Notes: a model not told the origin generated them from the sequence alone. A DNA stretch of 64,000 bases from Diphasiastrum complanatum (GCA_029204225.1 CM055107.1:43026007-43090006), one strand, 5' to 3'. Positions 1 to 10,597 are shown, counted from the stretch's first letter. Numbers and translations: made by a program.

Positions 1-465
1 CCTCACCTTCCTATCACATTAGGAGATATTAGAACTCAAAATGGGCCCTTTGTCAAGATGTTGTTTTTGACTTCGCACGCTTTCAACGCTTATGTGTCCC
101 AATGAATGGTGTCCATCTGTGACAAACTGTAACAGTGGTTGATGGATGGAAATTTTATTTAACTTTCCCGGCCAAATTTTTGTGATTTTCAAATATCCCG
201 CCGGGCAAAACAAACAATTGTGATTGGGCCACAGTTACTACCCGAATACTCTTATGTTGTTTGTCATTGTACACTCGAGGTTGATTTGATGTCAATAGTC
301 GTAAACTGTAGTTAACTAATCCTTGTAGTTTAGGAACTTGTCATTCATAGGAATATCTCTCATTTTCTTCATTCTATCTCTTATTTTGGATTATCATTCT
401 TAGGTTTACCTCTCAATCTCTACATTTTTTCTGTTCTCAGCTTGTGTACACGTATTTTTGACTAA
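1..465. other. unassigned sequence with a MITE-like end
   Basis: I see no coding frame here. Bases 17-52 begin CATTAGGAG and run into CTCAAAATGGGCCC. This resembles the terminal repeat of the nested foldback element at 24092-24788 and the stretch at 17254-17288. No matching opposite end was found nearby, so this may be a truncated copy. Confidence 0.3.
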
Positions 466-879
466 TGGCTACACACAATCGGAGACCAAGAGGAACCATT
501 GATGCAATCAATATCTGCAATGAGAAAAATGCAAAAGATCAATAGATACCAAGAATATATCAAAAATATCAATGGATCTTGATGCATCCCTCTACAAAAG
601 GCTCATTTTGAAAAAGAAAAAGATCAGATAAAATATATAGAAGCTCTTGGAAAGGCATGATAATGGATTTCAAAGTATCACTTGTCGGTCAATCTATCAC
701 GAAAGTTTTAGTTTAGCATGCTTATCTTCACAATGAGCTCAACATTCATGATTTGAATTCAAATGATAGAAGAAAATGCAATTGTAAGTTTTTAAATTTA
801 ATTTCTTTAGAGTTAGCATTTTCTTTGAATTATATTTTCCTTGTGATGTTTTTGTTGGTTTTGCAGATTTGTATCCATC
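466..879 (+). pseudogene. possible 5' part of decayed gene A
   Basis: An ATG at 466 opens 26 codons to a TAG. Beyond that the three frames share short Lys/Glu-rich pieces with stops between them, around 590-660. A pyrimidine-rich stretch ending TTTTGCAG just before 868 could be a splice acceptor leading into the better preserved exon downstream. This is weak evidence and the segment may simply be intron or intergenic. Confidence 0.2.
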
Positions 880-1595
880 AAATTTTGTTGAATGGCAAAC
901 AGTTCAATAGATTGCAGGAATAATTGATGTCATACATTCGGATATCAATATTTTACAATATAAAAGTCATTCTCCAAAATTACTTTTAGAGTCATACCTA
1001 TTCTTTTATGATCACACCTATTTTTCTGACAAAAATGGTTTATTTGGTAGATTAGAGCCATATCCTCTACCAGATTTTTCAAGTGAGGAATGGATTTCTC
1101 CTTATGCAGCAATTTCAAAAAGTTTTCAATCTAGGCTAGATATTCAGAGTATATTAAAATGTAGCACTAGATCAAAGAATAATAGATTAAGTTGGTATCT
1201 ACCTTTTACTATTTTTGTTGATTTTTTTTCCAAATGCAATGTTCGAAGAACGAAAACAATGTTGATTGTAAGGACTTGAGTGCTGAAATAATCGTCGAGT
1301 TGTAGGATGATGGTTGGGATATGAAACAAAATCAGCAAGTTGAGTGTAGAGTATGTTACTCATCAATGACATTTAGGTATCACATCAAAAAACAAATGCT
1401 CACTTTGTTGCTGTATTATAGAAGATGAATTAAATGCAGAAATGTTTGGAAGCCACTTGATCAAGATTTTGGTATAAACCCTCAACAACAATGGTTGAGG
1501 TCGAGGAAGATTGGTGTCTCAATCACATTTGATCAGAACTAGACATGTTGCAATTCGATCTACCTCAGTACTATCAATTTCGATTGAATGGTGTA
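868..1595 (+). pseudogene. decayed gene A, unrecognised protein
   Basis: From about 868 one frame runs for about 135 codons with a single TAG. It is rich in aromatic residues (DLYPSNFVEW near the start, EEWISPYAAISKSFQSRL in the middle). It then breaks and continues from about 1300 in another frame with the segment DDGWDMKQNQQVECRVCYSS and, further on, VWKPLDQDFGINPQQQW. The second piece has a CxxC followed by a His after 8 residues, which might be part of a zinc finger. The last readable piece, in a third frame, ends at a good splice donor (AAG|GTACGT) near 1594, so the gene was probably spliced. I recognise no family. Two or more frameshifts and three to four stops mean it is not functional as it stands. 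Its flanks hold the convergent 70-bp units described for genes B and C, so it may belong to the same source element. Confidence 0.45.
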
Positions 1596-1848
1596 AAGGT
1601 ACGTTATGCCATATGAAAATATTCTTTTTTTTTTTCTATTTCTAAGTGAATCAGTTTCAAAAAATATATTAACTAAAACAATTTCTCTTGTGCACGTAAG
1701 AGTAAGGCAGGAAGAGCATATAAAATGCAAAGATATTGGAACATCCATTGAAATTGAAGATCCATAGATTATGAACAATGAAATTTTGTATTATGCAATA
1801 CAATTTTTTGTATACATCATTTTTGAGAATATGTGAACCACTTTTTCT

Positions 1849-2075
1849 ATGAGGCTCTTTCATTTCTATGATTTCCATTTCCATGGTGCAAAACACAATG
1901 TAATTGCAATTGGACAATATGAGTTTTCGATAACAAGATTCATTGTCTCCTGTAGGAAATGCATTATCTCCATTGGGGAGATCTTCGGTCACTTGAACTC
2001 CAATGACCACTACAATCAGATCTCGAATCAATGCGCCCTTGTTGAAGTCTCGGATATATGGGTTGTATTTTTTGT
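1849..2075 (-). pseudogene. duplicate copy of the gene-B terminal exon
   Basis: Read on the minus strand, this copy aligns with the exon at 2461-2612: both contain (V/I)SPMEIMHF followed by a QET core and an NSY..PIA segment. A splice acceptor (CTGATTGTAG) precedes it near 2073, and it resembles the acceptor CTGATTGCAG near 3282. The copy carries a TGA where its partner has a Cys codon and loses the frame near the end. It looks like a duplicated 3' exon rather than a separate gene. Confidence 0.45.
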
Positions 2076-2079
2076 CTTC

Positions 2080-2285
2080 ATTGCCTTGGTTTATATTGTC
2101 CTTGTCTTGGCATATTTGGATATGTTCAGAAGATGATCTGATCAAAGCTTTGCCACAAAAAATCTAAGTGAACTTATGTCGCATGTTTGGATTGATAGTG
2201 GCAAAGATTCGATCAGATCATCTTTTTGAACTTATCCAAAAAAAAACATGATAAAGGCAAGGCAGACCAAGGCTACAAAAAACAA
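2080..2285. repeat. imperfect inverted repeat
   Basis: The segment about 2080-2160 (TTTGGATATGTTCAGAAGATGATCTGATC, then AAAGCTTTGCC) is repeated in reverse complement at about 2195-2285 (GGCAAAG, then GATCAGATCATC and TTGAACTTATCC). The arms are about 80 bp with a spacer of about 35 bp. It would fold into a hairpin if transcribed and lies beside the duplicated exon copy. Confidence 0.5.
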
Positions 2286-2460
2286 ACATGTTGGAAAACC
2301 ATAGAAATTGAAGATGAATGAATAATAACCTGAATTAATAACAGAAAAACAAACAAGTAAGAACAACCATAGAAAACTGTAAATATATTTTTATAAAAAT
2401 TTTCTATACATATGTCTCATCCACATCAAGTGAGACCAACTTTTTATTAGTATCAACTAT

Positions 2461-2612
2461 CTATGATCTCTAAATCCATTTCTCCAGTTGGAAGTAGCTT
2501 GGGTGGAGAACACTCTACCATTGCAATTGGATATGAATTTTTGATCACAAGCTTTATGGTCTCCTGCCTGAAGTGCATTATCTCCATTGGGGAGACCTTC
2601 GGGCATTTAAAC
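2461..2612 (-). pseudogene. terminal exon of a decayed gene, probably gene B
   Basis: On the minus strand a pyrimidine tract ending TTTTTTTCAG is followed by an open frame of 51 codons from 2612 down to a TAG at about 2460. The frame starts FKCPKVSPMEIMHF and ends GEMDLEIID. I do not recognise the domain. It is the better preserved of two copies (the other is at 1849-2075). Its link to exon material at 3378-4588 is an inference from strand and order. Confidence 0.4.
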
Positions 2613-2880
2613 TGAAAAAAACAAAAACACAATTAGATGTTATTAATCAAAGACTAGTTATTAGGAATGTGACTATGAAAAAAAACAAAAACCCAATTAA
2701 ATGTTATTAATCAAAGATCACCTCTTCCAAATTAGGAAGTTCATCTTGTAGTGCAAGCCAATTGAAAAAGTGTTTGACATTGCATACCGTATACCAACCA
2801 CAACTGACAAAATCAACTTGTTGGAAGGATTGCAATATCCATTATAAACAAAAGTTAGTAACAAAATTTTAACATTATGA

Positions 2881-3040
2881 AATATCGGATCAACGCGTAG
2901 GAGATTATAATGAAATCTACAACGGAAACAAGCGCGTGTCAAACCGATATCCAAAAAATATTGTTTGAATATCGGATCAGCGTGCACGATATGAAAAGAA
3001 ACCAAACAATAACTACAAGGGCACGTCGAATCAATATTGA
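2881..3040. repeat. two convergent-motif 70-bp units (first tetrad)
   Basis: Unit one spans 2882-2953: ATATCGGATCAACGCG on the left, then GCGCGTGTCAAACCGATATC in reverse on the right. Unit two spans 2970-3040: ATATCGGATCAGCGTGCACG, then GCACGTCGAATCAATATT. The motif starts are about 50 bp apart within a unit and 88 bp apart between units. The same arrangement recurs at 4598-4762, 5118-5400, 5524-5686 and 11342-11530. Confidence 0.7.
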
Positions 3041-3139
3041 TAAATTTTTACCTCTGCATCAACCATTTTCAGCTTCGTATATGCTATTGCATGTGGTACT
3101 AGAAAGAGTTCTAGTATTTTCTGGATATGGCTCTTGGCA

Positions 3140-3143
<4 letters not shown>

Positions 3144-3196
<53 letters not shown>
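3144..3196. repeat. (GT)n microsatellite
   Basis: This is an uninterrupted GT dinucleotide run of about 53 bp. The open frames read through it on both strands (poly Cys-Val and poly Thr-His) are artefacts of the repeat. Confidence 0.95.
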
Positions 3197-3200
<4 letters not shown>

Positions 3201-3377
3201 GAGTTCATCTTTAAACAAACTGGATTACACACACTCTCATCATTGACATATAAGGACAACACATATAACCTCCAATGATCACTGCAATCAGAAATCAATA
3301 AATTTATGAGAATCAATGTGAAATCAAAATTCATATAGAAAATTCAACTTAATAAAGTCTGATAGATATTTACTTAC

Positions 3378-4588
3378 TTTGTTATGTATGGGAGCACGAG
3401 AATTAGAGTCCCCAGTCTGACGTATTGGAGCATATCATCGTGCAGACTTTTAAAATCAGAAAAATCAAATGCAAAGATGAAACAATGCTACATCTATAAA
3501 CAGTGGGGTCTGGAAAAACTCCATCTAGTACTGAATTGCCCCACCTCCTACATTGTTCCCTAACATTTTATCCCTACTTTCTAATTCACCTGTATCTAAT
3601 TTAGAAAAGGGAAGGCCAGCATTGGTTTTCGGCATCTTAAAACTGTAACGAGGACCTAAAGCTTTAAGATATGTGTTAAACAATTGGTCATATTGTACAT
3701 ATTGAGGAGTATTTACAAAGGCAAGTGCAGGGGTTGAAGGAAGTAATACAGATAAACCACGAAAAAATTGTCATTCAAAATTGATTCTACCTTTACATTC
3801 ACAAAATCATCTAAATCATTTCCTAGAACAGGAGGTGGGGAACTAATATCTGTGGGGGTAGGAGGAGACTGAGATTTTGAAGGAGGAAGAGATTTATTAG
3901 GAGAGGAATTTTTAGGAGGAGAAGATGGAGATTGAGATTTAGAAGAAGAAGAATGAGACTTAGGAGGAGACTTGGGAGGAGATTGTCTAGCAGATAGAAT
4001 CTCATGTAGAAGAGATGGCTTTGAAAAATCCCTCGCTTTATTAGGAGGGTCATGAAACCTCCTCTTCTTTGAAATGCTCTCATTTTGTACTCGATTAACA
4101 AGCCGAGATGGTTAAGATTGCTTTCGTTTTCTTTTCTATGCATCTTGTTTTGGAGGAGAGGAAGGAGCAGGTCTAAAGTACTTTACAAATTGTCATATGT
4201 GTCCCGTAGCCTGAACACAATGTTGAAATCCTTGGGCATGATGCTTGGCATGGATAGCTGCAACAATAGTATCTGAAAAAAAATTCACTTGAAAGTCCTC
4301 ATATGCAGTGTGCAGTGCCTCAATTGTCGTTACAGTCCATTTCACATCTGCAAATAGACTTTTTGTAACCTGTCTGATAGATCTCTATATGTGAGCTTTC
4401 GAAATCAGAAGATTATTGGTCTTTTGTAGCTTCTGAATATCCTTGAGCTAGGGTGGGTCTCTTCATCTGCCCCTTGGTCGAGGAGGAGGTGGTGGTGGAC
4501 AAGACGGTGATGATGCATTTCCCTGAACCCCTCCTGTGATTGGGATTTCACCAGGGTGAACTCGTGCTATTTGCTTAGTCCGCACCAT
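3378..4588 (-). pseudogene. decayed gene B: Pro/Ser-rich protein with a histone H3-like N-terminus
   Basis: On the minus strand an ATG at 4588 starts a frame that stays in register for about 270 codons, broken only by six stop codons (the first two at 4463-4465 and 4448-4450). Each stop is one C-to-T step from Gln or Arg. The N-terminus reads MVRTKQIARVHPGEIPITGG and matches the histone H3 tail ARTKQTAR at six of its first eight residues. A Pro run follows (about residues 31-38), then Lys/Arg clusters near residues 165-190 (a possible nuclear signal), then a Ser/Pro/Lys-rich low-complexity segment (SPPKSPPKS type, about residues 200-250). Near 3760 a T-run shift moves the frame, and LPSTPALAFVNTPQYVQY and a Gly-rich piece follow. 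A last piece (FAFDFSDFKSLHDDM) ends at a strong donor GTAAGTA (3377-3371). I recognise no enzyme domain. A transposon-borne chromatin-binding protein is possible. Confidence 0.55.
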
Positions 4589-4597
4589 TAGTATCCA

Positions 4598-4762
4598 ATA
4601 TTGGATCAGCGCGCGAAGAAGGAGAACTCAGGATTAGAAGTCAGGTCTAGCACGTTGAACCAATACCTGAACTTAACCAAATCGATACTTGATGGCGGAT
4701 GGGCGCGCATGAGTAAAAGCAAAATATAGGTAGGTTGCTTTGGGCGCGCTGAATCGATACCG
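4598..4762. repeat. two convergent-motif 70-bp units in the gene-B leader
   Basis: Unit one, 4598-4668: ATATTGGATCAGCGCGCG facing GCACGTTGAACCAATACC. Unit two, about 4681-4762: a degenerate left motif with GGATGGGCGCGC facing GCGCGCTGAATCGATACC. The first unit ends 10 bases upstream of the gene-B ATG on the minus strand, exactly where a unit sits relative to the gene-C ATG. Confidence 0.7.
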
Positions 4763-4818
4763 CATGAAAGAAGAGAACGATAAAAACTTTAAGCAAAAAA
4801 ATTTCAACGTCGTCCATC

Positions 4819-4828
4819 TATATATATA
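4819..4828 (-). promoter_or_regulatory. TATA box of gene B
   Basis: The minus strand reads CACTATATATATAGATGG, about 230 bp upstream of the gene-B ATG. The two 70-bp units lie between, so they would be in the 5' leader. The arrangement parallels the TATA box, two units and ATG of gene C. Confidence 0.45.
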
Positions 4829-5042
4829 GTGAAAATCTGAAATGATTGTATACGTGGTGGTTTGGATGTCCGAGGCTCGAATTACGCTGATAATTACTTC
4901 GAGATATTCAAAGGCTTGTCAATCAAATCCAACTAAATATCCATCTTTCATCAAAATGATTAGTCGATAATAACGACCACAATTAATTTCTACAAAAGTA
5001 TGGTCACATCTACAATTTATTGTTGAGATTGACAAGCTTATC

Positions 5043-5400
5043 CTATAAATATCTAACCTTTTTTTATATCCAATAATTATAATCTCAAAAAATTCCAACG
5101 GCCATTATTTCACCCAATAGCAAATCGACGCGCATATACTACATGTGTAAACCAAAGGGGCTATTCTCGCACGCTGAACCGATATTTGATGGAATATAAA
5201 TGATCAGAAGTTGACTCGATAGATTATGCTTATCTTTGGACAGTATGAAGAGTCTACTGAATCAAGCTTTGATCATGCATAATGTCGTCCAATAATTTCG
5301 ACAATTTCAAAAATCTTTTTTTTCCTACAATAGCGATTCGATGCACGCAGTCCAAGTGAAAAATAACTTTCTTCTCCCAAGCGCACTAATCCGATATCTG
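5043..5400. repeat. TATA-like site and two further convergent-motif units
   Basis: CCTATAAATATC at about 5041-5052 on the plus strand is followed by units at 5118-5186 (CAAATCGACGCGC facing CGCACGCTGAACCGATAT) and 5330-5400 (GCGATTCGATGCACGC facing GCGCACTAATCCGATATC). The ATGs after the first unit (ATGGAATATAAATG) open no useful frame. This may be the leader of a lost third gene of the same kind. Confidence 0.55.
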
Positions 5401-5523
5401 AGATGCACTGAAAATATATTGGAACACATTATGAACCATGAAAGCTTGTTTCGACAAATTTTTTTAAGCTTTGGATGTATGAGGAATCTCCCGAAACAAG
5501 CTTTGATGATTCATAATGGATTC

Positions 5524-5686
5524 CAATAGCAAATCAACGCGCGTAATCCAAGTTGAAAAATCTTTTTTTTGGGATGAGCGCGTTGATTCGATATCCAATT
5601 CGCCATACCAGAGTATTGAATCAACGTGTGCCTATTTGATCTGTTCCTATAAAGCACTTGTCCTCTCGCATGGAATCGATATCGGC
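5524..5686. repeat. two convergent-motif 70-bp units (tetrad)
   Basis: Unit one, 5524-5597: AGCAAATCAACGCGCG facing GCGCGTTGATTCGATATCC. Unit two, 5612-5686: GTATTGAATCAACGTGTG facing CTCGCATGGAATCGATATCGG. The unit starts are 88 bp apart, as in the tetrad at 2882. No intact reading frame follows in either direction. Confidence 0.7.
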
Positions 5687-5837
5687 TCTTTCAAAATGCT
5701 CCGCCTTATGAAAATGTTCTGAATGAACATTATCTCAAAAGAAAAAATTTTGTCTTTACGATGGTGAGAGACTGTAATACTTTCCCTTGTACACGTTTTT
5801 CAATGATGTCCATTAAATATTTGTTTATCATTTGTTT

Positions 5838-5897
5838 AATGATGATTCGGTGAAGCTAGTGATAGACTATTCAATGTATTCTGACGTAGGTACAAAT
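5838..5897. repeat. left copy of a 60-bp host duplication; target site CAAAT
   Basis: This segment (AATGATGATTCGG..., CTAGTGATAGACTATTCAATGTATT) recurs at about 11109-11170. The two flanked the insertion point of the copia element at 5898-11088, whose 5-bp target duplication CAAAT is seen at 5893-5897 and again at 11089-11093. The duplication therefore existed in tandem before the element inserted. Confidence 0.65.
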
Positions 5898-6728
5898 TTT
5901 AGAAGAAATAATAATAATTCTTCCTCAGAGAACGCGATGAAAATTTGAATAAATCAAACTAACATCAGTGTCTTCAACTGGGTCTATTTTTGGTTTATGT
6001 ACTAATAGAACAGTTTTTGCCTTGATTGAATAAGCATGCGAATTAAGAGACAACTTCAGACAATTTTAGAGAATCAAAAATTGAGAAAAACTTTGATCAA
6101 AAATGAATTTTATAATTCTGAATCTGAATCATCAATATACATCTCTTGTCATCTTATTTTGCTGTTGTGTCTCTGATTGAGTTATAAGAATGTGTTACAA
6201 TGACTAGTGCACATGTATTTATATTGCTACAAGATAGATCTTTTGGCCTTTTAATTTCTGTAATAGTAGATCTAACCGTTACGACAGTTGATATTCAAAT
6301 AAACGCTTTATTCACGACAGTTTATCTCTTCGTCTAAGCTTTGTGTTTCGCGAATTGTTCGCGACACTTTGTCTCTTCGCGACATCTTCGTGTTTCGCGA
6401 ATTGTTCATGACAGTTGACAGTTTTGAGCTTGAAGAAGAATCAAGAATATTTCACGAATTGTTCACGACAGGCGATAGTTTCGCGATAGGTGAGGTTTGA
6501 ACAAGAATCAGAATATTTTGCGACAAGATACTATTCGCAAATCTTTCGAGTATCAACAAGAATGTATTTCGCGAATCTTTCGAGTTTTAGCAAGAATAAA
6601 TTTCGCGAATCTTTCGAGTTTGAACACAAATAGAAATGTTTTGAGTTCGAGTTCGTTTCTCATCCTTTGTCAATTAAACTGTGCACTTTGTTAGTAGAAT
6701 CAAGATTTGTTTGATCAAGTGTTCTACA
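5898..6728 (-). repeat. 3' LTR of copia element 1
   Basis: The boundary on the right is TGTTCTACA followed by the polypurine tract (minus strand TTTGAGAGGGAGC, 6729-6741). On the left the first bases have decayed from TGTAGAG to TTTAGAA. The LTR is rich in TTCGCGA and CGAATCTTTCGAG repeats between about 6340 and 6640, which are absent or diverged in the deleted 5' LTR. Confidence 0.85.
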
Positions 6729-6770
6729 GCTCCCTCTCAAAGTGGGCAGTTGGATTAATCCCAATCTTCT

Positions 6771-7520
6771 TCATTGCTTCTCAAACAAAGCTTTATTGAA
6801 TGGCCTTGTAAAGATATCAGCTGTCATTTCCTCTGTAGGTATGAAGACTGTCTTCAGTATCTTCTTTTCGACTAAGTCTTGAATAACATGATACTTGACA
6901 GCTATATACTTCATTTTCGAATGAGATACAAGATCTTTCATAAGATAGATTGCTGAAGTGTTATCCATTAACAAGACATACGGTTCAAAAATAGATTCAT
7001 CAAATCCTTCCAACATCTGTTTGATCCAGATCAGCTTGTTTGCCATCTTGGCTGCTGCTACATATTCGGCTTTACAGGAAGATTGAGCTATTGATGTTTG
7101 CTTCTTGCTTATCTGGAGTATCACTACATAAGATACTAGAGTACAATCTCCTAAAATACTTTTGTTATCATCCTTCATGGATGCCCAGCTTGTGTCATTG
7201 TAAGATTCGATCCGAAATCCAGCTTTCTTTACATAAAACAATCCATAGTCTTTTGTTTCCAGGAGATATTGTACTGCTCTCTTTGCTAACTTCCGATGCA
7301 ACGATCTTGGGTTCTGATTATATTGGCTCAGCATGTATACTGCAAATGCTATATTGGGTATGGTGTTGTCTGCAAGATACAACAATGATCCAATCAGCCT
7401 GCGATAGGGTGTATTGGCCATTCACTTCTCTTCCGCGAGAGTCTGCGGACACTCTGCCTTGCTCAATATTGTTCCAAGTATCATGGGAGTATGCACACCT
7501 TTGCATTCGAGCATGTTGAA
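6771..7520 (-). pseudogene. copia element 1, RNase H region
   Basis: From 7421 to 6771 there is an open frame of 216 codons with copia landmarks: YRRLIGSLLYLADNT at the start, KAEYVAAAKMANKLIW in the middle, MDNTSAIYL (the DN.SA RNase H motif), then HVIQDLVEKK and TADIFTRPFNKALFE at the C-terminus. The next bases upstream (7422-7570) continue the same protein in another frame and include the KIIEDFNMLECKGVHTPM link from reverse transcriptase, so a shift or stop separates them. The region ends just before the polypurine tract at 6741. The RNase H acidic residues are partly preserved, but the polyprotein upstream is broken. Confidence 0.9.
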
Positions 7521-7592
7521 GTCTTCAATGATTTTCCGAGTGTACTTTTGTTGGTAAAGATACAACTTATCGCCTGCAAAGTGTCTTTTCAT

Positions 7593-8330
7593 CTACAAGC
7601 CTAGATAGATTTTTGCTTCTCCTAGGTCAACGATCTCAAATATTCCAGAAATGTTTCTTTTGACATCTGAAATTAATTTATCTTTTCTTGAAATGATAAG
7701 TGTGTCGTCAACATAAATAGCTAGAATGATTATTTCATTTTGGACATGCTTGATATAGACATTCGATTCAACGAATAGAGGTTCAAAGCCTAAGGAACAT
7801 AGTGCTTCATCCTTCTTTCTATACCATTGTTGTTTCAGACCATAAATGCTTTTATTCATGTGACATCCGTATTCTGAATATTCTTGGCTTATAAAACCAA
7901 GTGATTGGTCCATGAATAAATCTTCTTCCAATTCTGCATGCAAAAAAACAGTTTTCTCATTCGTAATATGGATTTGGAGATCATGAGCTACTGCATAACT
8001 GAATATGATGTGTGTTTGACTACTAGCGAGAAAGTATCAGTGTAGTCGATTCCATTTTTCTGTGAAAAACCTTTAGCAACCAACCTTGCTTTGTATCTGA
8101 TGTTTTCTCCATTAGGACCTATTTTGATCTTGTAGATCCACTTGCATTTGATCGATTTTCTTCCATCAGATATAGGTGCAAATTTCCATACATTGTTCTT
8201 ATACATGGATGACATTTCGTCCTCCATTGCTTGAATCCAGTGATCTTTATCTGGTCCATCAATAGCTTTCTCGAATGTTTGAGGTTTGTTAATGAAACCA
8301 CAAAATTTGATGGCTATATTCATTGAAACA
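7593..8330 (-). pseudogene. copia element 1, reverse transcriptase
   Basis: Two pieces cover the domain. The first (8330-7985) holds HWIQAMEDEMSSMYKNNVW, the KCKWIYKIK and KARLVAKGFSQ palm motifs, and DYTDTFSLVVK. The second (7943-7593) holds ELEEDLFMDQSLGF, NKSIYGLKQQWY and the catalytic YVDDTL at about 7700. A TAG and a shift near 7990-7945 separate the two. The order and motifs are those of Ty1/copia reverse transcriptase. It sits directly upstream of the RNase H region on the same strand. Confidence 0.9.
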
Positions 8331-9250
8331 TCCTGACCAAACCTTACTGGTGGTTTTTGTTGTCTATCAGATCTTCTCACAGTAGGTTTCGAATTCGATT
8401 CTGCATTTTTGAATTCGACCTTGTTTGCTAAAATTCGAACTAGTGATTCGAGTCTATCAAGTACTCGATCTTGAACTCCCTCTGAATATGGTAATTCTCG
8501 TTCATCATTTGTTTGTTTTACTTTTGTCATTGGTAGCTCATAATAATATATTTGAAATTTCAGAATTCGATTCTGAAGATAATTCGATGTAGCAACTGCT
8601 TCCGCCCACAACTGTTTTGGTGCTTTCGCATGAGCCATCATACACCTAGCAACTTCCATAAGTGTATGATTCTTTCGTTCAGCTATTCCATTGTGTTGAG
8701 ATGTGTATGATGTAGTCTTTGTATGCATAATACCTTGATCAGTATGGTAAGCTTTGAATTTGTTGGAAATGTACTCACCTACACAATCTGTGCAAATTTA
8801 CTTCAACTTATTGCTTGTCTGCTTCTCAGCCCAATTTGTATACTCAACGAATTTCTCGAAAGCCTCAAATTTTAAACGAATAAAGTATACTACAGCGAAC
8901 TTGCTGAAGTCATCAATAAACGTTATGAAGTATTTTGCATCACCTAAAAACAATACTCTGAATGGTCCACAAATATGTGAATGCACAATTTCAAGTACCT
9001 TGGTTGCTTTGTAAACATCCTTACTGAAAGGTGTTCTAGTCATTTTGCCTTTAAGACAGGATTCGCAGGTAGTTCGAATATCTCGACTTTTGATTTCGAC
9101 TCCTTCGATTCTCTGACTCTTGTTGGCTTGGTACAAGACTTCCATGTTCATGTGACATAGCCTTTTGTGCCACAGAATATCTGTTGATTCTTGAGTTTGA
9201 TTAGCTTGTTCAATTCGAGTTCAAATGTTCAAGTGATACAAATTTCCTTC
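8331..9250 (-). pseudogene. copia element 1, integrase
   Basis: The pre-integrase zinc region (LWHKRLCHMNMEVLYQ) is followed by the catalytic core: CESCLKGKMTRTPF, HSHICGPF (the first catalytic Asp, normally in HSDICGP, is here His), FITFIDDFSKF, and QHNGIAERKNHTLMEVARCMM, which carries the catalytic Glu. A stop and a shift lie between about 8800 and 8730. The C-terminal part (about 8560-8340) runs into an acidic and Ser-rich linker towards reverse transcriptase. The loss of the first Asp supports inactivity. Confidence 0.88.
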
Positions 9251-10597
9251 TCTGTTGTCTTTAGCAACTAGGTTATCAGAATCTTCATCGAACAATTTAC
9301 AAGAGTCCTTTATGAAGGTTACTGATATGCTTGTATTGACTATCTTTGCTACAGACAGAAGATCTTTATCAAGAGTTGGGACATGAAGAACTTCCTCCAG
9401 TTTCTTGTCACCCTTATTTGTGTCCAGCCATAGTACACCAGTTCCATCAACTACATGCTTGGAACTGTCTCCAAGTATAATGAATCTCGAATAATTCGTC
9501 TTCTTGTACTCAGATAAAATTTGTTTTGAGGAAACAAAATGTGAGGTGGCTCCCGAATCAAGTACTACTTCTCAAGTTTTTGAATTTGATGAACAACATA
9601 GATCAACACTAACATATGCTGCTGAGTTCCTTATCGTCATCTCTTCTACTGCTCTGGAGCATTCTGCTTTGTCTTTGACAAAATTTGAATATGAAGGTTT
9701 GCTTCGATTCTGCTCCTTTTTGTTCCTGGGATTTTGATAACAGTTTACTGTTGCATGACCCCGTTTATGACAATGAATGCAATCAATTTTTGGATTTAAC
9801 CAACACTTGTCTTCTGTATGACTTGATCTTTTGCATCTGTTGCAAATCTTTCTATCACCAAAATTTTATTGTTGTTTTCCGGATTGTTGATCATTTGTCT
9901 TCAATTCATTTTCATACTTTTTAGAAGACTCTCTCTTAAATTTAGACTTCTTTGAAGATTTATTCTTCTGAGTAAATAGAGCATTTTCGAAATCACCATT
10001 ATCGTCATAGTGTTTGTGAGCTTCTACTTCCTCTTTGACTCCATCTATTGTCTTTTGAAGTGTCATTGTTGAATCTTTTGCCAGTGAAGTTTGAGTTGTG
10101 TGGAATGACCTGGGTAGGGCTCGAAGAAAATAGCTAAGCTATTTTTCCTTTGAGATTGCATTTTTCAATCCAGAATTCTGCAAAGAAATAGACAGATCCT
10201 TTATCTTTTGTATGAATGTGGTTAGGTCTTTGTCGTTTCATTGTAGGTAAGTTAATTGGTCTTCCAAGAACATGATTTGATTACGAGATCGAGTCTCATT
10301 CTTGGTTTGTAATTCTTCCCATAAATATGTTGCATTTGAAATTGATGTAAGATCTAGCATTATATTGTCATGCACTGAAGATGCAATAATTGCTATAGCT
10401 TTGTCATTTCTCAAACTCCATTCTCAAAGTTCTTTGCCAAGAGTAGTTATTGGCTTCTCTTGTATTGGTTCTACCCATTGCCAAAGACCTTCGCCCTTCA
10501 ATATGAGTGAAGGATTTAATTTCTAGATCAAATAGTTCGAACCATCTATATCCAAGGTCATAGTGATCTTAGATTGAAGATTGTTGATCGATGACAT
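9251..10597 (-). pseudogene. copia element 1, gag and protease
   Basis: An ATG at 10597 (minus strand) begins a copia gag. It has a UBN2-type central region, the family signature LPRSFHTTQTSLAKDSTMTL (about 10110-10060), a basic linker, and a CCHC zinc knuckle (CIHCHKRGHATVNC, about 9780-9740). The protease follows with LDSGATSHF (about 9560-9535) and VLHVPTLDKDLLSVAKI. Stops include TGA for an expected Arg in KEL-EWSL and TAG for the Trp of the N-terminal YL-W motif. The same gag signature recurs at 20.6 kb and 45.2 kb. Confidence 0.85.

Noticed and set aside
2910-3334. Open frames containing poly Cys-Val or Thr-His
   Set aside because: They cross the (GT)n repeat and have no further motifs.
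3823-4143. Leu-rich minus-strand open frame that looks like a membrane protein
   Set aside because: It is a neighbouring-frame shadow of the Ser/Pro/Lys-rich part of gene B. The real frame is recognised by its register over 270 codons.
4529-4588. A true histone H3 gene
   Set aside because: Only the first eight residues match. The globular H3 domain is absent and the rest is Pro/Ser-rich.
5577-5597. tRNA-derived SINE, because TTGATTCGATATCC resembles a pol III B box
   Set aside because: No A box at the right distance, no poly-T end or tail, and the motif occurs in both orientations within each unit.
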